This document shows, one piece after another, positions 1-7,106 of a stretch of 64,000 nt of DNA (its first letter is position 1; each line of letters starts with the position of its first letter). The stretch comes from JBCCMQ01 sp039026235 (lineage in GTDB: Bacteria; Pseudomonadota; Alphaproteobacteria; Rhodobacterales; Rhodobacteraceae). The stretch lies in contig JBCCMQ010000002.1 in the NCBI GenBank assembly GCA_039026235.1, positions 1 to 64,000 of the forward strand, given 5' to 3'. Below the pieces are notes generated by a model that saw nothing but the letters and a program-made list of their open reading frames with translations, ran no database searches and was not told the DNA's origin. Both the position numbers and the translations under genes were made by a program.

Positions 1-31
1 CTGAGGAGAGCGCGGCTAATGGGAGGAAACC

Positions 32-1132
32 ATGACACTGACGAAAACCACGCATCGCGTGGCGCTTGGCCTTGTGGCCGCAGCAGCAGCCAGCACCGCT
101 TTCGCTGGTGGCCACGGCATCGATCTTGAGGGCAAAACCGTTGAATGGGTGATTCCGTTCTCGGAAACGGGCGGGTCCGCCAAATGGGCGAACTTCTATG
201 CACCGCTTCTGTCAGAAGCTCTGCCGGGCGAGCCCACGGTCGTTGTGAAGTTCATGCCGGGCGCGGGGTCAACCAAAGGCGCCAACTGGTTCCAAGAGCA
301 GTCCTATGACGATGGCACGCTGATTTTCGGCTCTTCGGGTTCAACGCAATTTCCGTATCTTCTTGGTGACCCACGCGTGCGCTACGAATACGGCGACTGG
401 AACGTTGTTTTGGCCTCTGGCACCGGTGGCGTTGCCTATCTTCCACCCGATCTGGCCGGCATGATGGGTGGCCTTGACGCGACACCGTTGCAAGGGACTG
501 ATTTCATCTATGGATCCCAAGGTGCAACGCGTCTGGATCTCGTGCCACTTTTGGCGTGGGAGATGTTGGGCCTGAACGTCGAGCCGGTCTTTGGCATCAA
601 AGGCCGCGGTGACGGGCGCCTGATGTTCGAGCGTGGCGAAGCAAACATCGATTATCAGACTTCGTCTTCTTATCTTGGCGGGGTGGTGCCGCTGGTCGAA
701 GCCGGCGACGCCGTGCCGATGATGTCCTGGGGCGCGCTTGACGCCAACGGCGACATCGTCCGCGACCCGACGTTCCCCGACATGCCCACCTTCAAGGAGG
801 TCTGCGAGGCGACCCCGTCTTGCGAGACGTCCGGCGATCAGTGGGACGCGTGGAAAGCCTTCTTTGTCGCGGGCTTCCCGGCTCAGAAGATGGTCTTCTT
901 GCCGCAGGGTGCCTCGGATGATGCCATGGCGACCTATGCCGCTGCGTTTGAAGCCATCAAAGCGCGCCCGGATTTTGCCGAAATCAGCAAGGCACGCCTT
1001 GGTGTATATCCGCAGATGACCGGCGCCGAGGCGGATGGTGCAAAGGCTTCGGCCACGGAGGTTCCGGACGCTGCACGGAGCTTTGTGACCGACTGGCTCA
1101 AGGAACGCTACGGCGTCACGCTCGACGGCTAA
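32..1132 (+). CDS. Tripartite tricarboxylate transporter (TTT) substrate-binding protein, TctC-like
   Basis: Periplasmic solute-binding protein of 366 residues that would capture a carboxylate and deliver it to the TctA/TctB permease encoded next. Residues 1-25 form a classic Sec signal peptide (basic start, Ala/Val/Leu core, cleavage near AFA-GG). The mature part opens with the TctC-like segment VEWVIPFSETGGSAKWA, followed by the family's GAGSTKGANW loop. The ATG is preceded by a strong Shine-Dalgarno GGGAGG about 7 bases upstream. It is the first complete gene of the window; earlier operon members may lie upstream. A strong hairpin follows the stop codon. The family assignment is secure by resemblance; the ligand is unknown, but a tricarboxylate or related dicarboxylate fits the neighbouring enzymes. 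Confidence 0.9.
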   Translation: MTLTKTTHRVALGLVAAAAASTAFAGGHGIDLEGKTVEWVIPFSETGGSAKWANFYAPLLSEALPGEPTVVVKFMPGAGSTKGANWFQEQSYDDGTLIFGSSGSTQFPYLLGDPRVRYEYGDWNVVLASGTGGVAYLPPDLAGMMGGLDATPLQGTDFIYGSQGATRLDLVPLLAWEMLGLNVEPVFGIKGRGDGRLMFERGEANIDYQTSSSYLGGVVPLVEAGDAVPMMSWGALDANGDIVRDPTFPDMPTFKEVCEATPSCETSGDQWDAWKAFFVAGFPAQKMVFLPQGASDDAMATYAAAFEAIKARPDFAEISKARLGVYPQMTGAEADGAKASATEVPDAARSFVTDWLKERYGVTLDG

Positions 1133-1143
1133 TCTGACGTTTC

Positions 1144-1168
1144 GGCGGGCGCCGGTCGGGCGCCCGCC
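1144..1168 (+). promoter_or_regulatory. Intercistronic GC-rich hairpin between binding protein and permease
   Basis: A perfect 10-base-pair inverted repeat (arm GGCGGGCGCC, 1144-1153, pairing with 1159-1168) with a 5-base loop lies in the 62-base gap between the binding-protein gene and the permease gene. No run of T follows, so it is not a standard intrinsic terminator. By analogy with other transport operons, it may stabilise the upstream mRNA or partly attenuate transcription, giving more binding protein than permease. The structure is seen directly; the role is inference. Confidence 0.6.
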
Positions 1169-1194
1169 TTGCCCTTTCGGCCGAGGGAAATACC

Positions 1195-3222
1195 ATGGAC
1201 ATTCTGAGCACTGCGCTGCCTGCGCTATCCGACGCATGGGGCCTGATCCTGCAACCCATTGTGCTTGGGTATCTCGTTCTCGGCGTCGTCATGGGTCTGT
1301 GCATCGGGGTCTTTCCCGGCCTTGGAGGGATCGCAGGCCTTTCGCTTCTGTTACCATTCATGTTTGGCATGGACCCGGTTCTGGGCCTCGCTTTGATGAT
1401 CGGCATGGTCGCGGTGGTCCCCACGTCTGACACTTTCGCATCCGTGCTCATGGGCATCCCGGGCTCGTCCGCCTCGCAGGCAACCGTACTCGACGGCTTT
1501 CCAATGGCCAAGAAGGGCATGGCGGCCCGGGCCTTGTCGGCGGCGTTTGCCAGTTCTCTCTTCGGAGGACTGGTGGGCGCAGCCTTCCTGACGGTCTTCA
1601 TCCTTGTCGCGCGGCCCATCGTTCTGGAATTCCGCACGCCAGAGCTTCTGATGATCACCATTTTTGGGTTGTCGATGGTGGGCATTCTTGCCGGAAGGGT
1701 GCCGCTGAAAGGCATTGTCGCGGCCGGTTTGGGCATGATGGTCGGCACCATCGGCGAAGGTGACAGCGCTGGCGAACTGCGCATGGCGACCTATGACATG
1801 CCCTACCTTGTCGACGGGCTGAAGCTGGTCATAGTGGGGCTCGGAATTTTCGCCATTCCCGAGATCGTGGCGCTTCTTCGTCAGGACCGCGCCATTGCCG
1901 ACAGAAAGCCGCTTGGCGGTGGCTGGATGGTCGGCGTTAGAGACTGGTGGGCCAACAAATGGCTTTCCATGCGATGCTCGATCATAGGCGTGATCGTGGG
2001 TGTCATCCCGGGCCTCGGCGGCTCGGTGGTTGACTGGATTGCCTATGGCCATTCGGTCCAAACCACCAAAGACAAGTCTAACTTCGGCTCTGGCGAAATC
2101 CGCGGCGTCATCGGGCCGGAAAGCTCAAACAACGCAAAAGAGGGCGGCGGCCTCGTGCCCACGCTCTTGTTTGGCATACCCGGATCCGGCTCCATGGCCA
2201 TTTTCATCGGGGCGATCGCGCTTCTGGGCTCGGGCCAGATCGAGGTCGGCCCATCGATGCTGAAGAATAACCTCGACATCACCTATGCCATCGTCTGGCT
2301 GCTCGCGCTGGCCAATGTGGTCGGGACGCTGATTTGCATCGCCGCATCGGGTGGAATAGCGCGGCTCACCACGATCCCTTTCGCACTTTTGGCGCCGTTC
2401 CTCTTTATGATCATCAGTTTTGCCGCCTTCCAGTCCGGCCAGAACCTGATGGACCTTGTAGCGCTTTTCGCCATTGGCCTTCTTGGGATCATGATGCGTC
2501 GGTTTGATTGGTCCCGGCCCGCTTTCCTGATCGGGTTTGTCCTGTCGAACCCGGCCGAAACCTACGCCAACCAGGCCGTCCAGATTGCCCAAAGCCGGTT
2601 TCGGCGCGGTTTTGAAGAGGGCATTGATTACATCTTTTCGCCAATTGTGATCGTACTGATAATTATCACGTTGCTGTCGGTGGTCATCGGTTTGCGGCAG
2701 TCGAAGATGATCCAAGCCGAAGGCGACGTGGGCTCGGGCGCCAAGCGCGCTCCGTTGATCTTTCTTCTGGTTGTGTTAACCTATCTGGTTGTTGCCTTCG
2801 TCAACGCCTCGATGATTCCGGACTACGCCGCGGCTGACCGTGTGTTCCCCCGTTTCGTCGCCGGTGTGTCCATCGTCGGAGCACTGTTGCTTTTGGTGCA
2901 GATAATGCTCAAGGACGAAACAGCGCCGCTTTTTGCGGACCGCGAAGTGGCGGAGGCAGAGATTAATTCCCACGGGCTTTGGCCCACGCTGGCCTGGTTT
3001 GCGGGGCTTCTCATCCTGACCTCTCTTCTGGGGTTTATTCTCGCTTTAGCGATCTTCCTTTTTGCCTTCATCCACTACCGGTCGGGCAAAAGTCTTGGCT
3101 TTGCCGCCGCCTACACAGCGGTGGGGATCGCGTTCATGTGTTGCATGGCCGGCCTTTTGAACCGGGATTTTCCGCCCGGCCTGCTTCAGAGCTACTTTGA
3201 CCTGCCATGGCCGCTGACCTGA
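1195..3222 (+). CDS. TTT transporter large permease, TctA fused to TctB
   Basis: Integral membrane permease of 675 residues. Residues 1 to about 500 match TctA: glycine-rich segments such as GVFPGLGGIAGLSLLLP near residue 40, its repeat VGVIPGLGGSVVDWIAYG in the second half, and many hydrophobic helices. Residues from about 520 to the end have a separate four-helix hydrophobic pattern typical of the small subunit TctB (start LIFLLVVLTYLVVAFVNA, end with FPPGLLQSYFDLPWP). TctA alone is usually about 500 residues and TctB about 150, so this looks like a natural fusion of the two subunits. It would act with the upstream binding protein in cation-coupled carboxylate uptake. Its 3' end overlaps the next gene by 16 bases, indicating translational coupling. 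Confidence 0.88.
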   Translation: MDILSTALPALSDAWGLILQPIVLGYLVLGVVMGLCIGVFPGLGGIAGLSLLLPFMFGMDPVLGLALMIGMVAVVPTSDTFASVLMGIPGSSASQATVLDGFPMAKKGMAARALSAAFASSLFGGLVGAAFLTVFILVARPIVLEFRTPELLMITIFGLSMVGILAGRVPLKGIVAAGLGMMVGTIGEGDSAGELRMATYDMPYLVDGLKLVIVGLGIFAIPEIVALLRQDRAIADRKPLGGGWMVGVRDWWANKWLSMRCSIIGVIVGVIPGLGGSVVDWIAYGHSVQTTKDKSNFGSGEIRGVIGPESSNNAKEGGGLVPTLLFGIPGSGSMAIFIGAIALLGSGQIEVGPSMLKNNLDITYAIVWLLALANVVGTLICIAASGGIARLTTIPFALLAPFLFMIISFAAFQSGQNLMDLVALFAIGLLGIMMRRFDWSRPAFLIGFVLSNPAETYANQAVQIAQSRFRRGFEEGIDYIFSPIVIVLIIITLLSVVIGLRQSKMIQAEGDVGSGAKRAPLIFLLVVLTYLVVAFVNASMIPDYAAADRVFPRFVAGVSIVGALLLLVQIMLKDETAPLFADREVAEAEINSHGLWPTLAWFAGLLILTSLLGFILALAIFLFAFIHYRSGKSLGFAAAYTAVGIAFMCCMAGLLNRDFPPGLLQSYFDLPWPLT

Positions 3223-4253
3223 GGCTATTGGCCCTGCCCGGAGACGGGATCGGGCCGGAAATAATGGGGGCAGCGCTTACGGTTCTTTCGGCGCTTTCTT
3301 TGGAATCGACCGTCGCCGTCGAAACAGCAGATATCGGATTTGCGTCCTTAAGGGCCAACGGCGTGACAATCACCGAAGAAGTTGTTGGGCGTGCGAAATC
3401 CGCCGACGGTGTCATACTTGGCCCCGTATCCCACAATGCCTACCCGCCTCGGGAAGAGGGGGGCCTTAACCCTTCGGGCACGCTGCGGGTCGCACTGGAA
3501 CTTTATGCCAACATCCGTCCGGCACGTGCCTGGACCGGGGTGCCGACGCCCATCGCGCATAGCGTCGATCTGATCGTGGCCCGAGAGAACCTTGAGGGCT
3601 TTTACGCCGACCGTAACATGGCGTCGGGGCCCGGCGAGTTCATAGCAGAGCCCGGCATCGCGCTGGCCTTGCGGAAAATCACCGCCAAAGGGTCGCGCCG
3701 CATCGCGGAGGCGGGCTTTAGCCTGGCCCGTCGCAAGGTCACAGCGGTCCACAAGGCCAATGTCATGCGCCTAACCGACGGACTGTTCCTTGACGAAGTC
3801 CGCAAAGTCGCGGCGGCGTTTCCGAATATTGAATACGAAGAGATGCTCGTCGATGCAGCTGCGGCGCACCTTGTGCGCAGCCCCGGCCGCTTTGATGTGA
3901 TCGTCACCACCAATATGTTCGGCGACATCCTTTCGGATCTTGCATCGGAGTTGGCAGGAGGTCTTGGCCTTGCCGCTTCGCTCAATATCGGACCCGGCAA
4001 TGCCATGGCCCAAGCGCAGCACGGGTCTGCCCCCGATATCGCTGGCAAAGGCGTGGCCAATCCCACGTCGCTTATCCTGTCCCTGGCCATGTTGCTGAGA
4101 CATCTCGGGGAAGATAGAGCAGCGGACAGTATCGAAATTGCCGTCGCCAGTTGCCTGTCGCAGCCAGATACCCGCACGTCCGACTTAGGCGGAAACGCCA
4201 GTACCGAAAGCTACACTGAGGCACTGGTCAACGCATTGAGAGATTGGCCATGA
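3207..4253 (+). CDS. Isocitrate/isopropylmalate dehydrogenase-family beta-decarboxylating dehydrogenase
   Basis: Protein of 348 residues with the full family layout: N-terminal LALPGDGIGPEIMGAAL, substrate-binding arginines around residues 95-105 (RVALELYANIRPAR), the VARENLEGFYADR segment, the catalytic lysine region AVHKANVMRLTDG, and the metal-binding aspartates in TNMFGDILSDLASEL. NAD(P)-dependent oxidation of a 2-hydroxyacid followed by beta-decarboxylation is expected. Housekeeping leuB and icd are normally elsewhere, and the linkage to a TTT transporter points to a catabolic paralogue acting on malate-, tartrate-, isocitrate- or homoisocitrate-like acids. The start overlaps the permease gene by 16 bases, and the stop overlaps the next ATG as ATGA. 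The family is certain; the substrate is not. Confidence 0.85.
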   Translation: MAADLRLLALPGDGIGPEIMGAALTVLSALSLESTVAVETADIGFASLRANGVTITEEVVGRAKSADGVILGPVSHNAYPPREEGGLNPSGTLRVALELYANIRPARAWTGVPTPIAHSVDLIVARENLEGFYADRNMASGPGEFIAEPGIALALRKITAKGSRRIAEAGFSLARRKVTAVHKANVMRLTDGLFLDEVRKVAAAFPNIEYEEMLVDAAAAHLVRSPGRFDVIVTTNMFGDILSDLASELAGGLGLAASLNIGPGNAMAQAQHGSAPDIAGKGVANPTSLILSLAMLLRHLGEDRAADSIEIAVASCLSQPDTRTSDLGGNASTESYTEALVNALRDWP

Positions 4254-5335
4254 CCCAGACTTCTGTCCCGTTCCTTTTCATGCGCGGGGGAACTTCGCGC
4301 GGTCCTTATATGAACAGGGCCGATTTGCCCGTTGATCGCGACACCCTTGCCAAAGTGCTTGTCAGCGCAGTCGGATCGGGCCATCCGCTCAACATCGATG
4401 GCATCGGCGGCGGTGCTGCGGTGACCACGAAGGTCGCCATGCTGTCGGTGGCAGAGGAAGACTGGGCCGACATCGATTATTTCTTCGCCCAGGTCGGTGT
4501 CGAAGACGGTCTCGTGGACTTCAAACCCACCTGCGGAAACATCTTGGTGGGCGTGGGGCCCGCAGCCCTTGAGATGGGTCTGGTCGCGCCGCAGGGAGAC
4601 GTGACCGAAGTCAAGATCAGGGCCGTGAACACCGGGGCGCGTGTCATTGCCCGGATTCAGACGCCCGGTGGCGAGGTTTGCTACGATGGTGCCGCAACGA
4701 TCGACGGCGTTCCGGGTTCGGCCGCCCCGATTGAGCTGCTTTTCATGGATGTCGCCGGCGGCGCCACCGGCGCGATGTTCCCTACGGGGAATAAGGTTGA
4801 TGTCATCGACGGAATACAAGTCACCTGCATGGATGTGGCCATGCCCATGGTGATTGCCCGCGCGTCCGATTTCGGCCTGACCGGCACCGAGACGGCCGCG
4901 GAGCTTGATGAAAACAGAGAATTCTACGCCCGCATGGAGCCCATTCGCGTTGAGGCAGGAAAGCGCATGGGAATGGGCGACGTGTCACAATCCGTAACCC
5001 CAAAGTTCGGTTTGGTGGCGGCGCCGGTGGTCGGGGGAACGGCACTGACACGGTACTTCATGCCAAAGAACTGTCACCCATCTTTGGCGGTCACGGGATC
5101 GCAGTGCCTGAGCGCTTGTTTCCTCTGCCCCGGAACCGTTGCCGATGGCATTGTGGCGCGCCCAAATGAAGAGAAGTCCTTGATGAAGCTTGAACATCCA
5201 ATGGGCATTCTTGAAGTGATTATGGAAACCCGTGACGGTACGGACGGGTTCGAAGTGATGTCGGCGGGGCTTGTCCGCACCGCCCGCAAACTCGCGGCCG
5301 GCGATTTGTTTGTCCCGAAGGCGGTCTGGTCATGA
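4250..5335 (+). CDS. PrpF/GalD-family isomerase (4-oxalomesaconate tautomerase or 2-methylaconitate isomerase-like)
   Basis: Protein of 361 residues of the PrpF (DUF453) family, which has a duplicated diaminopimelate-epimerase fold and moves protons on unsaturated tricarboxylates. Family hallmarks are the opening VPFLFMRGGTSRGPYM, the glycine loop NIDGIGGGAAVTTKVA, PTCGNILVGVGP, and FPTGNKVDVIDG in the second half. It looks closer to 4-oxalomesaconate tautomerase (GalD) than to PrpF by general feel; the sequence alone does not settle this. The ATG at 4250 overlaps the previous stop as ATGA and is preferred to the TTG at 4244. Known substrates of the family (cis/trans-aconitates, 4-oxalomesaconate) are tricarboxylates, which fits the TTT transporter and the TcuA-like flavoprotein nearby. 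Confidence 0.82.
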   Translation: MTQTSVPFLFMRGGTSRGPYMNRADLPVDRDTLAKVLVSAVGSGHPLNIDGIGGGAAVTTKVAMLSVAEEDWADIDYFFAQVGVEDGLVDFKPTCGNILVGVGPAALEMGLVAPQGDVTEVKIRAVNTGARVIARIQTPGGEVCYDGAATIDGVPGSAAPIELLFMDVAGGATGAMFPTGNKVDVIDGIQVTCMDVAMPMVIARASDFGLTGTETAAELDENREFYARMEPIRVEAGKRMGMGDVSQSVTPKFGLVAAPVVGGTALTRYFMPKNCHPSLAVTGSQCLSACFLCPGTVADGIVARPNEEKSLMKLEHPMGILEVIMETRDGTDGFEVMSAGLVRTARKLAAGDLFVPKAVWS

Positions 5336-6309
5336 AGGTGCACATCCTTGACGATTGGTTTGATACGCTGCGGACGCTGCCCTGCTATCAAATGCTGGGC
5401 GGGCATGACGTAACGGTCTGGACCGATCACGAACCGGATCCGGCTGCCTTGGCCGACCGCGTTCAAACGGCCGAGGCGCTGGTGCTCTTTCGGGAGCGGA
5501 CAAAAATCACGGCAGAGCTGCTGGCAGGGCTGCCAAATCTCAAACTGATCTCGCAACGCAGCGTTTATCCACACATCGATGTCGCGGCCTGTTCGGCCAA
5601 CGATGTGCTTTTGTGTTCGAACATGCATGCGGGCACGCCGTCTTACGCGGCGGCCGAACACACTTTGGCGCTGTTTCTGGCAAGCTACCGGCAGATCCCA
5701 GAACAGGTGGCATCCATCCGCGCTGGCGACTGGCAGATGGGCGTTGGCCGAACGCTTAGGGGGCGCACCCTGGGCCTTTACGGATACGGGCGCATCGCGC
5801 GCGCCGTGGCGTCCTATGCCGACGCGATCGGCATGAAAGTCCAGTGGTGGTCTTCAGAGGAAGGGCGCGCCCGCGCAGCCGCCGATGGCGCGACCCTCGC
5901 TGAAAGCCGCGCGTCGTTCTTTGCCACTTCGGACATCGTCAGCCTGCATGTCCGTCTGAAGCCCACAACCCAGGGCATCGTCACGGCCGATGATCTTGCC
6001 GCGATGCAGGATCGGGCGCTTTTTGTGAACACCTCGCGGTCCGGTCTTGTGGTTAAGGGTGCGCTTGAGGCGGAAATTGCTAGGGGGCGTATCTTTGCGG
6101 CGGTCGATGTATTTGACACCGAGCCGCTTAAGGACAGGCGCAACATTCTTCTCACCCATCCAAATGTTCTGCCGACGCCGCACCTTGGCTATGTGACCGA
6201 GGACGAATTTGACCTTCAGTTCACGGATATCTTCGAGCAGGTAAACGCCTTCTCCAAGGGTGCGCCCATTCACATGATCAATCCTGACGTCTGGGCCGGG
6301 TCAGCCTGA
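5332..6309 (+). CDS. D-isomer-specific 2-hydroxyacid dehydrogenase
   Basis: NAD(P)-dependent dehydrogenase of 325 residues in the phosphoglycerate/formate dehydrogenase superfamily. The nucleotide-binding domain carries GRTLGLYGYGRIARAVA (GxGxxA/G type) near residue 145. Conserved catalytic elements follow: the Arg in FVNTSRSGLV, the Glu in DVFDTEPLKD, and the His in PTPHLGYVTEDEF. It would interconvert a 2-oxoacid and a D-2-hydroxyacid. The ATG overlaps the stop of the isomerase gene as ATGA, so the four genes from 1195 to 6309 are translationally coupled. Housekeeping serA proteins are longer with an ACT domain, which is absent here, so this is a catabolic member. The substrate is probably an acid made by the upstream enzymes; this is inference. 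Confidence 0.83.
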   Translation: MKVHILDDWFDTLRTLPCYQMLGGHDVTVWTDHEPDPAALADRVQTAEALVLFRERTKITAELLAGLPNLKLISQRSVYPHIDVAACSANDVLLCSNMHAGTPSYAAAEHTLALFLASYRQIPEQVASIRAGDWQMGVGRTLRGRTLGLYGYGRIARAVASYADAIGMKVQWWSSEEGRARAAADGATLAESRASFFATSDIVSLHVRLKPTTQGIVTADDLAAMQDRALFVNTSRSGLVVKGALEAEIARGRIFAAVDVFDTEPLKDRRNILLTHPNVLPTPHLGYVTEDEFDLQFTDIFEQVNAFSKGAPIHMINPDVWAGSA

Positions 6310-6392
6310 CCGAGACCGCCGCGCCGTTGGTCACCACGAGTGCTTGGAGTAAAAGGTGGACGCGGACGCATGACCGACGGTGAAACAGGAAC

Positions 6393-7025
6393 TCAACTTT
6401 TCAGTGCATTCAGTCTGTGCCTGAGCGACGTATTCAGATGCAACTCGGCGGCTGCGCCCGCCGCCTCTTCGTCGCCTTCGCGAAGCGCGTCAACAATGGC
6501 GTGATGCTGGCGCACAACGACATCTATGCGCATTTCGTCGGTGAAGGTTGTGGGGCCAAGCAGCAATAGGGAATTGTTCAGCGCCCGCGCCGCTTCCAGA
6601 AGAAACCGATTGCGACCCGCGAGGTACAGGCTTTGGTGAAAATCCTGGTTTATCGCCGCTGCCCGGGCAGAATTTGTGCGTTCTTCGCCTATTGCTTCGT
6701 TCAATTCCTCTAGCGCGTCGAACTCGGCCATAATGCCATGCTTGGCGGCCATTTCCGCGGCCGTACGCTCTAGAACCACGCGCATCTCATAAAGCTCTAC
6801 CACTTCCGCGTGGCCAAGCTGGCGGACAATCGCACCCTGTCGCGGCCGATGTTCAATGATACCGTCCGCTTCAAGTCGTCTGAGCGCTTCGCGAACCGGT
6901 GTGCGGGACAGGTTCAGACGCTCGGCCACCTCTTCTTCTCGAAGCCGGTTGCCCGGTTGAAACACACCCTCGCGGATCGAAGCGTGAAGCTTTTCGTAAG
7001 CAGTCTCACCGCTTGCTTTGTCCAT
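6393..7025 (-). CDS. GntR-family transcriptional regulator with FCD ligand-binding domain
   Basis: DNA-binding regulator of 210 residues. An N-terminal winged helix-turn-helix (residues about 10-75, with EEEVAERLNLSRTPVREALR) is followed by an all-helical FCD domain (ELYEMRVVLERTAAEMAAKH onward), whose histidines and acidic residues usually bind a metal and a carboxylate effector. FadR-subfamily regulators of this form commonly repress sugar-acid and organic-acid catabolic genes. It is divergent from the tcuA-like gene and convergent with the dehydrogenase gene. The shared control region has a 20-base palindrome of the expected GntR/FadR type, so autoregulation and repression of tcuA are likely. 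Its effector is probably the transported acid or a product of it. Confidence 0.9.
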   Translation of the reverse strand: MDKASGETAYEKLHASIREGVFQPGNRLREEEVAERLNLSRTPVREALRRLEADGIIEHRPRQGAIVRQLGHAEVVELYEMRVVLERTAAEMAAKHGIMAEFDALEELNEAIGEERTNSARAAAINQDFHQSLYLAGRNRFLLEAARALNNSLLLLGPTTFTDEMRIDVVVRQHHAIVDALREGDEEAAGAAAELHLNTSLRHRLNALKS

Positions 7026-7106
7026 CTAAGAGCCCCGCCAATTTTGCTCTTGCAATTTTTGTATACGAACGGATACAAGATGTCCAGTTCGGGAGGCTCT
7101 TAGATG
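7023..7106. promoter_or_regulatory. Mirror-symmetric divergent control region of gntR and tcuA
   Basis: The 78-base gap between the divergent genes is bounded by a perfect 12-base inverted repeat: CATCTAAGAGCC at 7023-7034 and GGCTCTTAGATG at 7095-7106. Each arm contains the start codon of one gene and the bases between it and its Shine-Dalgarno sequence (GGGAGG for tcuA at 7091-7096). The operator palindrome at 7059-7078 lies close to the centre of symmetry. The two leaders are thus near mirror images, so the two transcripts share almost the same translation-start sequence. Confidence 0.7.
7059..7078. promoter_or_regulatory. Probable GntR/FadR-type operator
   Basis: Twenty-base palindrome TTGTATACGAACGGATACAA; the outer nine bases of each half match at eight of nine positions. 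GntR/FadR-type operators are often short AT-rich palindromes containing GTATAC or TTGT...ACAA, and this one sits midway between a GntR gene and its divergent neighbour. The palindrome is seen; binding by the adjacent regulator is inferred. Confidence 0.65.

Noticed and set aside
341..2715. Several 190-300 codon minus-strand frames under the TTT genes
   Set aside because: Shadows of the transporter genes with low-complexity His/Arg-rich translations.
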